A stretch of DNA of 64,000 bases. It comes from JAHBVL01 sp964461025 (GTDB lineage Bacteria; Chloroflexota; Chloroflexia; Thermomicrobiales; UBA6265). Position numbers and translations under genes: made by a program. Numbering within the stretch: position 1 is the first letter of the stretch; the number at the start of each line of letters is the position of its first letter. Shown here piece by piece: positions 28,833-38,503 of this stretch. The notes under the pieces are model-generated. The model was not told the origin of the DNA. It did not search any database and saw nothing but the letters and a program-made list of their open reading frames with translations. The stretch covers positions 6,203 to 70,202 of the forward strand of contig CAYWSE010000010.1 of NCBI GenBank assembly GCA_964461025.1, given 5' to 3'.

Positions 28833-29275
28833 TGCTGCTTCTCGATGCCAACGTATTCCTCCGGGCAATTGTTACAACAGACAGTCCCCACCTCCAGCGA
28901 TTTGAAAGCGTAGCGCAGAAAATATTTGTCGATATCGACGAAGGAGTCTACGAGGCCGTCGCATCTGATGCTGTCATTGCTGAGGTCGCCTACATCCTGA
29001 CTGCCCGAGCTCACTACGCTCTACCAGTTGACGAGGCGGCCGGGAGACTCAAAGTGCTGCTGGGCCTGCGAGGTCTGAAGGTGAGTCATCGAAGCATCAT
29101 CTTACATGCTCTTGATCTTTGGGCAGCACGGCCAAAACTGGGTTTTGTCGATGCGCTTGTCGCATCTCAGGCGCAGCATCTGGATGTTCAGCTTGTCACG
29201 TTCGACTCAGATTTCGACGGAATAGATGGTGTTGAGCGGTGGCATCGGCCAGAGCAGGCAGGTTCAGATGAATAG
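28832..29275 (+). CDS. vapC: VapC-like PIN ribonuclease toxin
   Basis: A 147-residue PIN protein. Acidic site residues are Asp5 in LLLDANVFLRA, the Glu of VIAEVAYIL, the Asp of FVDALVASQA, and Asp in TFDSDFDG. VapC toxins cut tRNA or rRNA in a Mg-dependent way. One-base overlap with the antitoxin marks a coupled toxin-antitoxin operon. Its 3' end overlaps the start of the SDR gene. Confidence 0.88.
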   Translation: MLLLDANVFLRAIVTTDSPHLQRFESVAQKIFVDIDEGVYEAVASDAVIAEVAYILTARAHYALPVDEAAGRLKVLLGLRGLKVSHRSIILHALDLWAARPKLGFVDALVASQAQHLDVQLVTFDSDFDGIDGVERWHRPEQAGSDE

Positions 29276-30071
29276 CTCACTTTTCGACCTCACTGGCAAG
29301 ACCGCGCTCGTGACCGGCGCGTCTCGCGGAATCGGACGGGGCATCGCGTTGCGACTGGCGGAGGCCGGAGCGAGCGTGGTCGTGAACTATCACGATCCTG
29401 GTGAACTTGAACTGGGTCGGGACAACGTCGCCGATGCCTCAGAGGTGGTTTCGACCATCGAGGCGGCGGGTGGCCGGGCAGTGGCGATCGAGGCCGATGT
29501 GTCGAGTCAGGAAGCCGTTGACCGAATGGTCAGCCAGACCGCGGATGCTTTCGGCGGGCTGGATATCCTCGTGAACAACGCGGGGATTTGTCCATTTCAT
29601 GAGTTTCTCGACATGCCGCTGGCGCTCTGGCAGAAGGTGATGGACGTCAATCTGACCGGCGCGTTTCTCTGCTCGCAGGCAGCGGCGCGGGTGATGGTCG
29701 AGCAAGGCCGGGGTGGGCGCATCATCTCGATCAGTTCGATCAGCGCCTCGGTGGGCGGATCATTGCAGACGCATTACACGCCGACGAAGGCAGGGATTCA
29801 CTCGCTGATGCAATCGCTGGCGATCGTTCTCGGTCCGCATGGCATCACGTGCAATTCAGTGGCGCCCGGCGGTGTGGCGACTGATATCAACAAGGAAGAC
29901 TTTGCCGATCCGGAGAAGGTGGCGCGCATCCGGCAACGGGTTCCGTTGGGGCGAGCGGGAACGCCGGACGACATCGCTGGACCGGTTGTCTTTCTCGCTT
30001 CCGATGCGGCGCGCTACGTCAACGGCGCGTCGGTGCTGGTCGATGGCGGCATGTTCGTCAATTTGCAGTGA
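29268..30071 (+). CDS. Short-chain dehydrogenase/reductase
   Basis: A 267-residue SDR with TGASRGIG, NNAG, ISSISASVGG and the catalytic YTPTK. A somewhat longer beta2-alpha segment (HDPGELELGRDN) is present. The ATG at 29268 overlaps the end of vapC by eight bases; the in-frame start 42 bases earlier lies wholly inside vapC. Its end overlaps the convergent DegT-family gene by 14 bases. Substrate unknown. Confidence 0.87.
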   Translation: MNSSLFDLTGKTALVTGASRGIGRGIALRLAEAGASVVVNYHDPGELELGRDNVADASEVVSTIEAAGGRAVAIEADVSSQEAVDRMVSQTADAFGGLDILVNNAGICPFHEFLDMPLALWQKVMDVNLTGAFLCSQAAARVMVEQGRGGRIISISSISASVGGSLQTHYTPTKAGIHSLMQSLAIVLGPHGITCNSVAPGGVATDINKEDFADPEKVARIRQRVPLGRAGTPDDIAGPVVFLASDAARYVNGASVLVDGGMFVNLQ

Positions 30072-31320
30072 CGGCGCCGTTCCTCACCGCCCAGTCGACT
30101 TTCCGGAGCCCTGCGATCACATCATCCGCATCAGCCGAGGTCCATTGCTCGTCGAGCGAGATGACCAGCAGGTGTTCCCTGACCCGTTCGAACGTGGGGC
30201 AGAGCCCCGGTCCGTAGCGAACCTCGTCGTCGCGAAACTCCGACCGGAACGGGAATCCGCTCGACCCATACGTCGAAGCCTCGGTGAACACCGGCCAGGT
30301 GTAGAGCGGACTGACATAGCGTGGCCGAAAGGGGATGCCTTCCGCGGACAGGGCGTCGGTGAGCCAATCGACATCGACTTCCGGATCGGCCCAGAGGTGC
30401 AGAATCCAGTAGGCGGACAATGACTGCACCGGCGTGCTGGGCGCCCGCACGATCGAGAGTTCGGAGATCCCGTCGAGAATAGCCTGGGCAACTGAACGGC
30501 GGCGGGCCACATTCTCCCGAATCCGACCCAGGCCGACGAGCGCAACGGCGGCAGACAACTCATCCAATCGGTAGTTCTGTCCCAGAAAGAGACTGAATCG
30601 CTGCGCGCCGTCGCGGGGCCACGCCTTGTCGGCGAACAGTCTCGCTCGGGCGGCGAAGGCGTCGGACGATGTCAGCACCATCCCTCCCTCACCTGCGTTG
30701 AGATGCTTGGTGCTGTTGAGGCTGAAGCAGGCGAGATCACCGAAGGTCCCAGCCAGCTGTCCATTCCACTCGCCGAGCTGCGACTGCGCGCAATCCTCGA
30801 TCAGCGGGATTCCGTGCCGGTCAGCGACGTCGCGAAGTGCGTCGACGTCCGGAGGCGCTCCAAACGGATGAACGGCGATGATGCCCTTGGTTCTCGGGGT
30901 GATTCGAGACTCGACGCTCGCAGGATCGAGGCCAAGGGTTTCGGGATCGAGATCGGCGAATACCGGGATTGCGTTCTGCCAGAGGACGCCCAGGACCGTT
31001 CCGAAATCGCTGCAGGGAGTGGTGATGAATTCATCTCCCGGCTCTGGGTCGATGGTGGCCACGGCCGTATGGACCGCTGCGGAGCCGGATGACACGGCGA
31101 TCGCATGCGGCACCCCGTACATCTCAGCGAATGCTTGCTCCAGCTCTTTGACCTTTGAACCTTCGTGACGGCCGAGCTTGCCCGAACGTATCACGTCGCT
31201 CAGCGCCGCGATCTCTGGTTCTCCCATCTCGCGGCTGCTCATGCTGGTCGTGCCCGGCATGGGGCTGGTGCGCACCGGAGCGCCGCCCTGAATAGCAAGC
31301 ACTGCTTCTTGTACGACCAT
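30058..31320 (-). CDS. DegT/DnrJ/EryC1/StrS-type PLP aminotransferase
   Basis: A 420-residue fold-type I PLP enzyme. The PLP lysine is Lys205 in NSTKHLNAGEGG; VSSGSAAVHTA near 77-87 binds the phosphate and EDCAQSQLG holds the ring-binding Asp. The family transfers amino groups to keto-sugars or other small carbonyls. GAGAGGG precedes the ATG at 31320. No other sugar-nucleotide genes are nearby, so a role outside cell-surface sugars is possible. Confidence 0.87.
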   Translation of the reverse strand: MVVQEAVLAIQGGAPVRTSPMPGTTSMSSREMGEPEIAALSDVIRSGKLGRHEGSKVKELEQAFAEMYGVPHAIAVSSGSAAVHTAVATIDPEPGDEFITTPCSDFGTVLGVLWQNAIPVFADLDPETLGLDPASVESRITPRTKGIIAVHPFGAPPDVDALRDVADRHGIPLIEDCAQSQLGEWNGQLAGTFGDLACFSLNSTKHLNAGEGGMVLTSSDAFAARARLFADKAWPRDGAQRFSLFLGQNYRLDELSAAVALVGLGRIRENVARRRSVAQAILDGISELSIVRAPSTPVQSLSAYWILHLWADPEVDVDWLTDALSAEGIPFRPRYVSPLYTWPVFTEASTYGSSGFPFRSEFRDDEVRYGPGLCPTFERVREHLLVISLDEQWTSADADDVIAGLRKVDWAVRNGAVTAN

Positions 31321-31351
31321 AGTGATTTTCCCTCTCGTCAATGATTGGATA

Positions 31352-31768
31352 TCAGAGTCCAGATTCTGGTGTTCCGATCGAGCAACCGCACAGACTCGTC
31401 TGCTCGTTGCGGTGGTCGATGTCGTAGCGCTGATGTTTGCCTACTCTCGGCCGGATCGGTTCCGGCTCGTCATCTCGCATCCGTTCGAGCTTGAAAAAGA
31501 CGGGACGGAACCCGTCGGTACAGCAGGTGACGAAGACTCCCTCCTTTACACCGAGGAAGTTTCCGCCCCGCGCGAGTGTCAGCACGTACTTCTGAATGTC
31601 GGCCCACGCCCAGCTGCAAAAGCCCAGTGGGATGTTTGCGCCGCGAGAGACGAATTCGTGGCCTTCGATCAACCGCTCGCATGGTTCCCAAACGGTGTCG
31701 GCGTAGGCCTCCAGGAAATCAACATTCTGCGATCGCCGAAGTACTGTGATACGCACTCTTGCGTTCAT
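31352..31768 (-). CDS. TIGR04076 family protein
   Basis: A 138-residue protein with the family pattern: N-terminal RVRITVLR, GFCSWAWADIQKYVLTLARGG in the middle and TCCTDGFRPVFFKLER near the end. AGGAGG lies before the ATG. Conserved Cys and Trp residues suggest a metal or redox role, but no function is known to me. It is followed by the DegT aminotransferase and preceded by an importer permease on the same strand, only 11 bases away, so it is likely co-transcribed with the importer. Confidence 0.75.
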   Translation of the reverse strand: MNARVRITVLRRSQNVDFLEAYADTVWEPCERLIEGHEFVSRGANIPLGFCSWAWADIQKYVLTLARGGNFLGVKEGVFVTCCTDGFRPVFFKLERMRDDEPEPIRPRVGKHQRYDIDHRNEQTSLCGCSIGTPESGL

Positions 31769-31779
31769 TTCCGCTCCTC

Positions 31780-32691
31780 CTATCGCCTCGAGTTGGTGCG
31801 AGGATCAAACGCATCTCGCAGGCGGTCTCCAAGAAGATTGATCGACAGGACAGTCAGGACAATGCAGAGCCCGGGATAAACCGCCAGCTCGGGCGCGATG
31901 AAGATCATCATCTGAGCGTCTGCCAACATGTTTCCCCAACTGGCCTGGGGTGGGCGCACGCCGATTCCGAGGTAGCTGAGCGCAGATTCCGTCAGCAATG
32001 CCCAGGCGAAGGCTAATGTGGTGGCAACGAGCAGCGTCGGGAACACGCCTGGCAGGATGTGCCGAAGCATGATCCGCCGCTCCGGGGCTCCGGAAGCCCG
32101 TGCCGCCTGGACGTACTCGCGATGCCGGAGAGAAAGCGTTTCGCCGCGCACAATCCGCGCCGGATACATCCATTGCAGCAGGGCGATGATCACGATCAGT
32201 TCCGGGATACTCGGAGTTGTCATGGCGGCAATCACCAGGACGATGAACAGGCTCGGCAAGGCCATCATCGTGTCGGTGAAGCGCATAAGTAGCTCATCTA
32301 CGAAGCCACCCCGGAACCCGGCGATCATGCCAACGATCAGGGAGAGGACTGCCGTGATGGCAGCAGCGAGCAGCCCAATCGCGATCGATACGCGCGTACT
32401 GTGTATGAGTCTCGACGCCACGTCGCGCCCAAGATTGTCGGTTCCAAGTGGGTGCTCACGCGTTGGTCCGGAGAGCACATGGCGAAAATCCATGTCGTTG
32501 GGAGGGTGGCCGATCAGGCTTCGCTCGATTGGTCCGGCCAGCGCTCCCACTAGGCAGACTGCCGCCAGGAATGCCGCGGACAGCATCAGCAGCTTGTCCC
32601 GAGTCAGCGCCGACCACCGTCTCCGCCTCGTGACGATGGGTGGTCGATGCGCGTCGGAGCGATCGATTTCCAGCGCAGCGGTGTCAGCCAT
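31780..32691 (-). CDS. Peptide-type ABC transporter permease (DppC-like)
   Basis: A 303-residue permease with the DppC entry segment PLGTDNLGRDVASRL, six predicted helices and the coupling loop RHREYVQAARASGAPERRIMLRH. The ATG at 32691 overlaps the end of the DppB-like gene by eight bases; an ATG 57 bases further up would extend deep into that gene. Last transport gene of an importer that has no ATPase genes of its own. Confidence 0.88.
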   Translation of the reverse strand: MADTAALEIDRSDAHRPPIVTRRRRWSALTRDKLLMLSAAFLAAVCLVGALAGPIERSLIGHPPNDMDFRHVLSGPTREHPLGTDNLGRDVASRLIHSTRVSIAIGLLAAAITAVLSLIVGMIAGFRGGFVDELLMRFTDTMMALPSLFIVLVIAAMTTPSIPELIVIIALLQWMYPARIVRGETLSLRHREYVQAARASGAPERRIMLRHILPGVFPTLLVATTLAFAWALLTESALSYLGIGVRPPQASWGNMLADAQMMIFIAPELAVYPGLCIVLTVLSINLLGDRLRDAFDPRTNSRR

Positions 32692-33649
32692 GATGCCGCA
32701 ACCGGGGATCGATGAGCTGATATGAGAGATCGGCCACGAGGCTCCCAACCATCGTGAGGAGTCCGATCAGCAGCACGGACGCCATCACGACCGGATAGTC
32801 GCGATCGAGCGATGCCTGCAGTGTCAGGGTGCCCATGCCCGGCCATCCGAAGACGTTCTCCACGATCACGGCGCCGCCGACCAGATAGGGAAGTCGCATT
32901 CCGAGAATCGTCACCACCGGAAGAAGGGCATTCTTCATCACATGACGAGACATGACCGTTCGGTGCTTCAGTCCTTTCGCCTTGGCGGTCCGGACATAGT
33001 CTTCGTAGAGAACCTCGATCACACTCGAGCGAACGAATCTCACCAGTGTGGCCATCTGTTCCGCACCGATGACCAGCGCCGGCAGGAGAAGATGCTTGCC
33101 GAGATCGAGCCAGGAACTCTCGGCATTTCCCGATCGACTGCCGCCGGCCGGGAGCACACCGAGCCAGACGGCTCCGACCAGAATGGCCATGATGGAAAGC
33201 CAGAATTGTGGAATCGATACCCCCAGCAGCCCGATTGTCGAAGCGATTCCATCCCAGATGGATCCTCGCCGGTACCCAGCCAGCAACCCCAATGGGATCG
33301 CAACCAGCGAAATGAGAGACCCGGCCACCATGAGCAGCACCGTGTAACCGAGCCGTTCAAAAACGAGATCCGCGACAGGTTTTCCGTTCACAAAGGAATT
33401 GCCGAAGTCCAGACTCAGAACTCGGTTCAGCCATACGCCGTACTGGGTGAGGATCGAGTCGTCGAGATTGAAGTACTCGCGTAATGCCTGCTCCTGCTCC
33501 GCCGTCAGACTTGCGCCAGTGGCGGGATTGATCCGCGACGCAATGGGGTCTCCGGGAGCTATCCGGATAACCACAAACGCCAGGACCGTGAGAAAGAGCA
33601 GCTGGGGTCCGAGCAACAGAAGTCTGCGGCGAAACGCTGAACTACCCAC
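32684..33649 (-). CDS. Peptide-type ABC transporter permease (DppB-like)
   Basis: A 321-residue DppB-family permease with N-terminal VVIRIAPGDPIASRINPATG and the coupling loop TAKAKGLKHRTVMSRHVMKNALLP. It lies between the binding protein and the DppC-like partner. A GC-rich hairpin separates it from the binding-protein gene. Confidence 0.9.
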   Translation of the reverse strand: MGSSAFRRRLLLLGPQLLFLTVLAFVVIRIAPGDPIASRINPATGASLTAEQEQALREYFNLDDSILTQYGVWLNRVLSLDFGNSFVNGKPVADLVFERLGYTVLLMVAGSLISLVAIPLGLLAGYRRGSIWDGIASTIGLLGVSIPQFWLSIMAILVGAVWLGVLPAGGSRSGNAESSWLDLGKHLLLPALVIGAEQMATLVRFVRSSVIEVLYEDYVRTAKAKGLKHRTVMSRHVMKNALLPVVTILGMRLPYLVGGAVIVENVFGWPGMGTLTLQASLDRDYPVVMASVLLIGLLTMVGSLVADLSYQLIDPRLRHHG

Positions 33650-33708
33650 GACTGTGCACGATGATCATGGTCTGGCTACCTGTCACCCGTCTCGATCCGT
33701 CGAACCGC

Positions 33709-33733
33709 GGGGACCGGCGCCACGCCGGTCCCC
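33709..33733. other. Hairpin between binding protein and permease genes
   Basis: Arms GGGGACCGGC (33709-33718) and GCCGGTCCCC (33724-33733) with a 5-base loop form a perfect 10-bp stem directly after the binding-protein stop codon. No T-run follows on the minus strand. Same position as the hairpins of the other three importers. Confidence 0.7.
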
Positions 33734-33747
33734 AACGTCCGAAGAGG

Positions 33748-35349
33748 CTATTCCGAGATGGTCCACCAGTAGGCGTTTGCGTAGAAGTCGCCAATGGGGT
33801 TGTAGGTGGCGTTGACGCCGTCTCTCATGATGATGCCGCGATCCTGCCATGCAATCCAGAGCGTCGCCAGTTCCTCTGCGAGCTTCGTCTGAATCTGCGA
33901 GTAGATGCCGGTGCGAGTTTCGGCGTCAAGAGCGACCCGGCCGGCCGCGAAGAGCTCATCCACCTCGGCATTCGAGTAGCCGGAGCCGTTCAGACCGCCA
34001 CCCGTTGTGAAGTTGCCTGCCATCCCATCAGGATCGAATCCATATGCCCAATCCATGACGCCGGCATCGAAATCGCCGACGATGTAGCGGTCCCACCAGG
34101 AGGCCCAATCGGGCGCGACGTCGACTGTGACATCGATTCCGAACGATCGCCAGCCCTCTTCGAGAGCCAGGTTTGTGTTGAAGATCACGGGATTCGGCTG
34201 ATAGGCCATCAGCGTCAGACTCGCGGGGCTTCCGTCCTTCTCCCACGCCCCATCGTCGTTGCGAGTCCAGCCGGCTGCTTCCATCAGCGTCGCAGCGGCG
34301 TCCGTGTCGAATGGATAGACAGGGACGTCTGCTTCGAAAAACGCATCGTCCGGAACGAGGGGACCCGACGCAACCGAGGACATGCCCGGGTTGATCGCGC
34401 CGAGAATGCCCTCCCTGTCGATTGCATGGAGCAGCGCCTTCCGTACATTCACGTCACCGAGCATCGGGTGGCGATGGTTGATTTCACAGCTCAGCCAGCC
34501 AAGCGATTGGGCGGTGTCGATGTGGAATCCGTTGCCGTCGAGTCCGGCCTGCGTCAGCGGTTCGAGCCGAGTCAGGTCGATGTCGCCGGCTCGAAGCTTT
34601 GCCGAGCGGGCAGCAGCATCCGCGGCGGACGAGAACGCGATACGCCCAACGCCCGGTGGCTCACCCCAGTAGTCCGGGTTGGCTTCGAGCGTGAAGAACT
34701 CGGCGTCGTGCTCCGCAACGACGAAGGGACCAGTACCGACGGGGAAAAGTCTGAACTCGGTTGTGGCGAGGTCGGCGCCCTCCAGGAGATGCTTCGGCAC
34801 GATGCCAAACCGGCTCAGCGATTTCAGAAACACTGCCGACGGCTCAGACAGCGTCACCACAAATTCGGAGCTGGACGGTGTGTCGATCGAAGAGATGAGC
34901 GCCACTGCAACTGAACCCACATACGGGGTTGTTGGATCCATCACTGTCTCGAAGGTGAATGCGACATCTGCCGAGGTGAAGGGAGTTCCGTCGGTGAAGT
35001 TGGTCTGCCGCAAGGAGAACGAGTATGTCAGACCGTCTTCGGAGGTCGTCCAGGTCTCGGCAAGACCTGGGAGAAGCTCATTCCAGTTCTCTCTGCTGTA
35101 GATGACGAGCGGTTCGGTAATGAAGAGATCGATGCCTTTGGCATCGGACAGGGTGAGCGGATTGAGGTCGTCCCAGAAGGGCGACTCTCCAACCAGAATC
35201 TGACCGCTCCCGGCATCCTGAAACGCCGCGTTCGGCGAAGCACTGGCGCCACTTCTCAAGGCGATGCCTGCCGTCAGTTGTGCAGCGATCCCTGTGGCGA
35301 TGAAGGATCGTCTGTTGGATACCCATTCGATGCGTTCGGATGATCGCAT
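33748..35349 (-). CDS. ABC transporter substrate-binding protein (SBP_bac_5)
   Basis: A 533-residue family-5 binding protein with an RR-type signal (NRRSFIATGIAAQLTAGIAL) and the family pattern NFTDGTPFTSADVAFTF. GAGGGG precedes the ATG at 35349. First gene of the second peptide-type importer, 76 bases after the GntR-family regulator gene, so that regulator may control it. Confidence 0.88.
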   Translation of the reverse strand: MRSSERIEWVSNRRSFIATGIAAQLTAGIALRSGASASPNAAFQDAGSGQILVGESPFWDDLNPLTLSDAKGIDLFITEPLVIYSRENWNELLPGLAETWTTSEDGLTYSFSLRQTNFTDGTPFTSADVAFTFETVMDPTTPYVGSVAVALISSIDTPSSSEFVVTLSEPSAVFLKSLSRFGIVPKHLLEGADLATTEFRLFPVGTGPFVVAEHDAEFFTLEANPDYWGEPPGVGRIAFSSAADAAARSAKLRAGDIDLTRLEPLTQAGLDGNGFHIDTAQSLGWLSCEINHRHPMLGDVNVRKALLHAIDREGILGAINPGMSSVASGPLVPDDAFFEADVPVYPFDTDAAATLMEAAGWTRNDDGAWEKDGSPASLTLMAYQPNPVIFNTNLALEEGWRSFGIDVTVDVAPDWASWWDRYIVGDFDAGVMDWAYGFDPDGMAGNFTTGGGLNGSGYSNAEVDELFAAGRVALDAETRTGIYSQIQTKLAEELATLWIAWQDRGIIMRDGVNATYNPIGDFYANAYWWTISE

Positions 35350-35425
35350 TTCAACCCACCCCTCTTCATACATGACAAGACGAACGAAAGCGTGTGGTTC
35401 TCAGGTGCTGAAAGAGGTTGCCACC

Positions 35426-36136
35426 CTAACGGAGCTGCGCCTCCTCGACCAATGAATTGGTCGCTCGTGAGAATCGATGGCTTCGCAAAAGGTCGCGAAG
35501 TCGATCCGCATCACGTTCCCGGATCGCTTCGATGATTTTCCGATGCCCAGGGAGATCGGAAGAGTCGGCGTCGATGAGAAGCGTGGGATCGAGCTCGGAA
35601 ATTGACGAATGGAGGTATCCCAGTACCAGACGCTGACCGGCGCTGACAAGAAGCTCATTGTGCGTGCAGCGCAAGAGCGCTTCGTGAAAGGCGACGTCGT
35701 CGGCGCCGATAGGCTGGCCTGCGTCCAATCGGTCGCTCATCGAGGTCAGAATAGATTCGAGTCTCGTGATGTCATCCGGCGTCGAACGGAAGACGATCAG
35801 CTCTGCCAGGCCGGCCTCGAACACAGTTCTAGCCTCCAGGCTCTCCTCCGGTGTTCGGGCCGAAGTTCCATCCAGGTGATCAACCAAGAGGCCAAGTTCT
35901 TTTGGAGAAGGACGGGTGGCGAGGATGGTCCCTCGCCCATGAGACACCTCGACGATACCCAGCCACTGAAGCTGCGCAATTGCCTCCCGAACCACATTCC
36001 TGCTCACCGCAAATGTGTCTGCAAGCTCTCGTTCACTCGGCAGCCGGTCGCCAATCTGCATCCGGCGCTCGACGATATGCGTGCAGAGAGACATCGCTAT
36101 TTGGGAGGAAAGACGTTGCTTTCGTGCCGGCTTCAC
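35426..36136 (-). CDS. GntR-family regulator with FCD domain (FadR subfamily)
   Basis: A 236-residue regulator. The N-terminal winged helix is typical: GDRLPSERELADTFAVSRNVVREAIAQLQWLGIVEVSHGRGT. The C-terminal all-helical FCD domain has conserved Asp and His residues (FHEALLRCTHN, GHRKIIEAI) that bind a metal and small carboxylates. Starts at GTG 36136 after GAGG. It probably represses or activates the downstream importer and may bind the palindrome at 36160-36182. Confidence 0.88.
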   Translation of the reverse strand: MKPARKQRLSSQIAMSLCTHIVERRMQIGDRLPSERELADTFAVSRNVVREAIAQLQWLGIVEVSHGRGTILATRPSPKELGLLVDHLDGTSARTPEESLEARTVFEAGLAELIVFRSTPDDITRLESILTSMSDRLDAGQPIGADDVAFHEALLRCTHNELLVSAGQRLVLGYLHSSISELDPTLLIDADSSDLPGHRKIIEAIRERDADRLRDLLRSHRFSRATNSLVEEAQLR

Positions 36137-36159
36137 AACTGCCTCGTGCGGATCGGTAT

Positions 36160-36182
36160 ACTGGTACTATCTGAGGACCAGT
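36160..36182. promoter_or_regulatory. Inverted repeat upstream of the GntR gene, possible autoregulatory site
   Basis: ACTGGT at 36160-36165 and ACCAGT at 36177-36182 form an inverted repeat 24 bases before the GTG start. TATACC-like sequence on the minus strand lies beside it. FadR-type regulators bind short TGGT/ACCA palindromes, but usually with tighter spacing than the 11 bases here. Confidence 0.4.
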
Positions 36183-36240
36183 TTAAGGAGCGGAAGTCCG
36201 ACTGTCAAATCTGGGCTTATTTCCACCATGATTTCGGCGG

Positions 36241-37476
36241 TCAGTCAACCGAATCCGTTGCTCGCCTGGCACCCTGAATGATCAGCAAGGCGCTCGCTAT
36301 GAGTGCAACCGCTAGTCCAATGCCCAGCACGGTGTAGCCTGCCGCGGCGATCATGATCCCGCCGACAATGCCACCAGACGCCGACCCGATGCTGACCACG
36401 GTGGAGTTGAGCGACATTGTGGTTCCCTGACCGACCGGGGTCATGGTGGTCAGCAGTGTCGTGAACATGACCCAGGCAAAGGATGAGGAAAGGGTCACAC
36501 CGCAAACGCCTGCGATGACCAGCCAGGGCATGGATGCGGTCGTCATCGACAGCAGAACGGTCAGGCCGGTAATCAGGGTCATCACTGAGGCGAATACGGC
36601 GAGCGATGTCGATCCTCGCCGCCTTCCAGCTATAAGACTGCCGAGCAAATAGCCGACTCCGCTCACCATGTAGACCAGTCCGATTTGCCGGGTGCTGAAG
36701 CCGACTTCGTCGGCGAGGAACGCCCCGAAGTAGGTCAGGAACCCCAGCCAACCGACACTTCTCAGGAACGTGGCCCCGTACAACCTGACCATTTCGGCGT
36801 CGGCCAGGAGTGGCTTGTAGGCGGAGACGACAGACCCGATCGAAACGCGTGCATCGCTATCCCGTTTGGCATCGTCGGGCATCGCCCACAGGACGTACAC
36901 CGAAACGATCAGCGCAATGGCGCCACATACCAGGAAAACGCCACGCCAACCGATCCAGGCCGAAGCGGTGGTGAGAATGGGAATACCGAGTATTGTCGAG
37001 CTTGAGAACGCGGCGACGGAGTAGCTGATCGCCTTGAGCCTCGCTTCACCGGCGAAGGCATTGGCCGCCAGCGCGAGGGGCAATCCGGAGAGCGTGCCAC
37101 CGGCGATACCGCCCGGGATGCTCGTCGCCAGCAACATGGGGTACGACTGAGCGGCCGCCACTGTGAGAAATGAAACAGCCAGCGCAACCATGCCCAGGGT
37201 GATCAGCCGCCGGTAGCCATAACGGTCAGCGATCGGGCCCGCCACCAGGGCCAGACTGGCACTGAGGAGCAGGCGCAAAGTGACCACCTGGCCGAGCGCG
37301 GGCGTCGACGTGCTGAGATCCTTTTCCAACTCCGAGAAGAATGGCGCCAGCGAGGAATACATCAGGGTCGACATGAATGCCGTGGCGATGAGGGCATGCA
37401 GGAGACGACGCCCTTCAGCAAGTGTCGTATATGGTTGGGCTGTCGCAGTCTCGATATCTGATGAGGCGGTTGTCAT
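36241..37476 (-). CDS. Major facilitator superfamily transporter
   Basis: A 411-residue MFS protein with about twelve hydrophobic segments. GPIADRYGYRRLITLGM is the loop 2-3 signature, and LIAGRRRGSTS is its counterpart in the second half. Resembles drug- or metabolite-efflux members (YfcJ/AraJ-like), which cannot be narrowed further. No good ribosome site was seen before the ATG. Confidence 0.85.
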   Translation of the reverse strand: MTTASSDIETATAQPYTTLAEGRRLLHALIATAFMSTLMYSSLAPFFSELEKDLSTSTPALGQVVTLRLLLSASLALVAGPIADRYGYRRLITLGMVALAVSFLTVAAAQSYPMLLATSIPGGIAGGTLSGLPLALAANAFAGEARLKAISYSVAAFSSSTILGIPILTTASAWIGWRGVFLVCGAIALIVSVYVLWAMPDDAKRDSDARVSIGSVVSAYKPLLADAEMVRLYGATFLRSVGWLGFLTYFGAFLADEVGFSTRQIGLVYMVSGVGYLLGSLIAGRRRGSTSLAVFASVMTLITGLTVLLSMTTASMPWLVIAGVCGVTLSSSFAWVMFTTLLTTMTPVGQGTTMSLNSTVVSIGSASGGIVGGIMIAAAGYTVLGIGLAVALIASALLIIQGARRATDSVD

Positions 37477-37576
37477 TCAACGGATCATACGCGAGGTATC
37501 GTGAACAACCCCGAGTACGCCGGCGGCGCTGATCCTGCGACTGCGTCCGCAATGCAACCGGAGAGCGGTTGATCTG

Positions 37577-38503
37577 CTATCCGCCCTGCTGCGTGCGGAG
37601 TCGTGGATTGCCGACTTCGTCCAGTCCGAGATGGACGAGGAAGAGCGACAGGAAGAGGACGATCAGGGTAATCACCGGGGTCAACCACCACCACCACAAG
37701 TTCTGGTACATCGCCTGCGCGTTCAACGCCCGGTAAATCATGACGCCGACCGTCATTTCGCGAGATGGACCGAGCCCGATGATCGAAAGCGCGGACTCCG
37801 CCAGAATCGCGGCGATGAAGGCATTGAGGAAGTTGGCGCCAAGCCACGCCATCATGTGTGGCAGCAACTCGCGCAATATAATCTCCAAATCCCGCATTCC
37901 TGAGAGTTTGGCGACGCGCACGAACGGCCGTTCCCGCAGGCTGAGCGTCTGTGAGCGCACGGCTCGCGCAGGCCAGGCCCAGGCGAAAGCGCCGATGATG
38001 ATCGCCATCTGCACCACCGTCACTCCCTTGAGCAACGAGGCGATGAGGATCAGAAAGAGAAGTGACGGAATAGAGAGAAAGATGTCGACGATGATGCGGA
38101 GCACCGAATCGATGCGTCCGCCGAAATACCCGCCAATGAGTCCCACCAGGCCGCCAATCGCCGTGCCGATGGTTGCGGCGACGAGACCGACGAGAATGGA
38201 GTTGGGAACGGCCTCAGTCCATTGGACGGAGATGCTCTGGGCCAGGCTCGTGGTGCCAAACCAGAGTGCCGGTGGATCGAGACTGGGTGGAGCCTTCTGG
38301 GGGTAGGCGCCGGTGCGTCGCATCGCCGGCTCGACGAACTGTGCTCCAATAAGCGCAGCAAGCAGAATCGTCAGAAAGATCACTGATCCCCAAACAAATT
38401 TCCGGTTCTCACGTAAGGATGAGATAACGCTCTGGCGTTCGATCAGAACCTGGGGTTGTTCGGCGGCAGTCGCGACAGACACGTTATCCTCCGTCTCCGC
38501 CAT
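37577..38503 (-). CDS. Peptide-type ABC transporter permease (DppC-like)
   Basis: A 308-residue permease with six predicted helices and the coupling loop SLRERPFVRVAKLSGMRDLEIILRE. It overlaps the end of the DppB-like gene by 20 bases. The C-terminal GLDEVGNPRLR matches that of the DppC-like protein at 9033, suggesting the first and third importers are paralogous. Confidence 0.9.
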   Translation of the reverse strand: MAETEDNVSVATAAEQPQVLIERQSVISSLRENRKFVWGSVIFLTILLAALIGAQFVEPAMRRTGAYPQKAPPSLDPPALWFGTTSLAQSISVQWTEAVPNSILVGLVAATIGTAIGGLVGLIGGYFGGRIDSVLRIIVDIFLSIPSLLFLILIASLLKGVTVVQMAIIIGAFAWAWPARAVRSQTLSLRERPFVRVAKLSGMRDLEIILRELLPHMMAWLGANFLNAFIAAILAESALSIIGLGPSREMTVGVMIYRALNAQAMYQNLWWWWLTPVITLIVLFLSLFLVHLGLDEVGNPRLRTQQGG

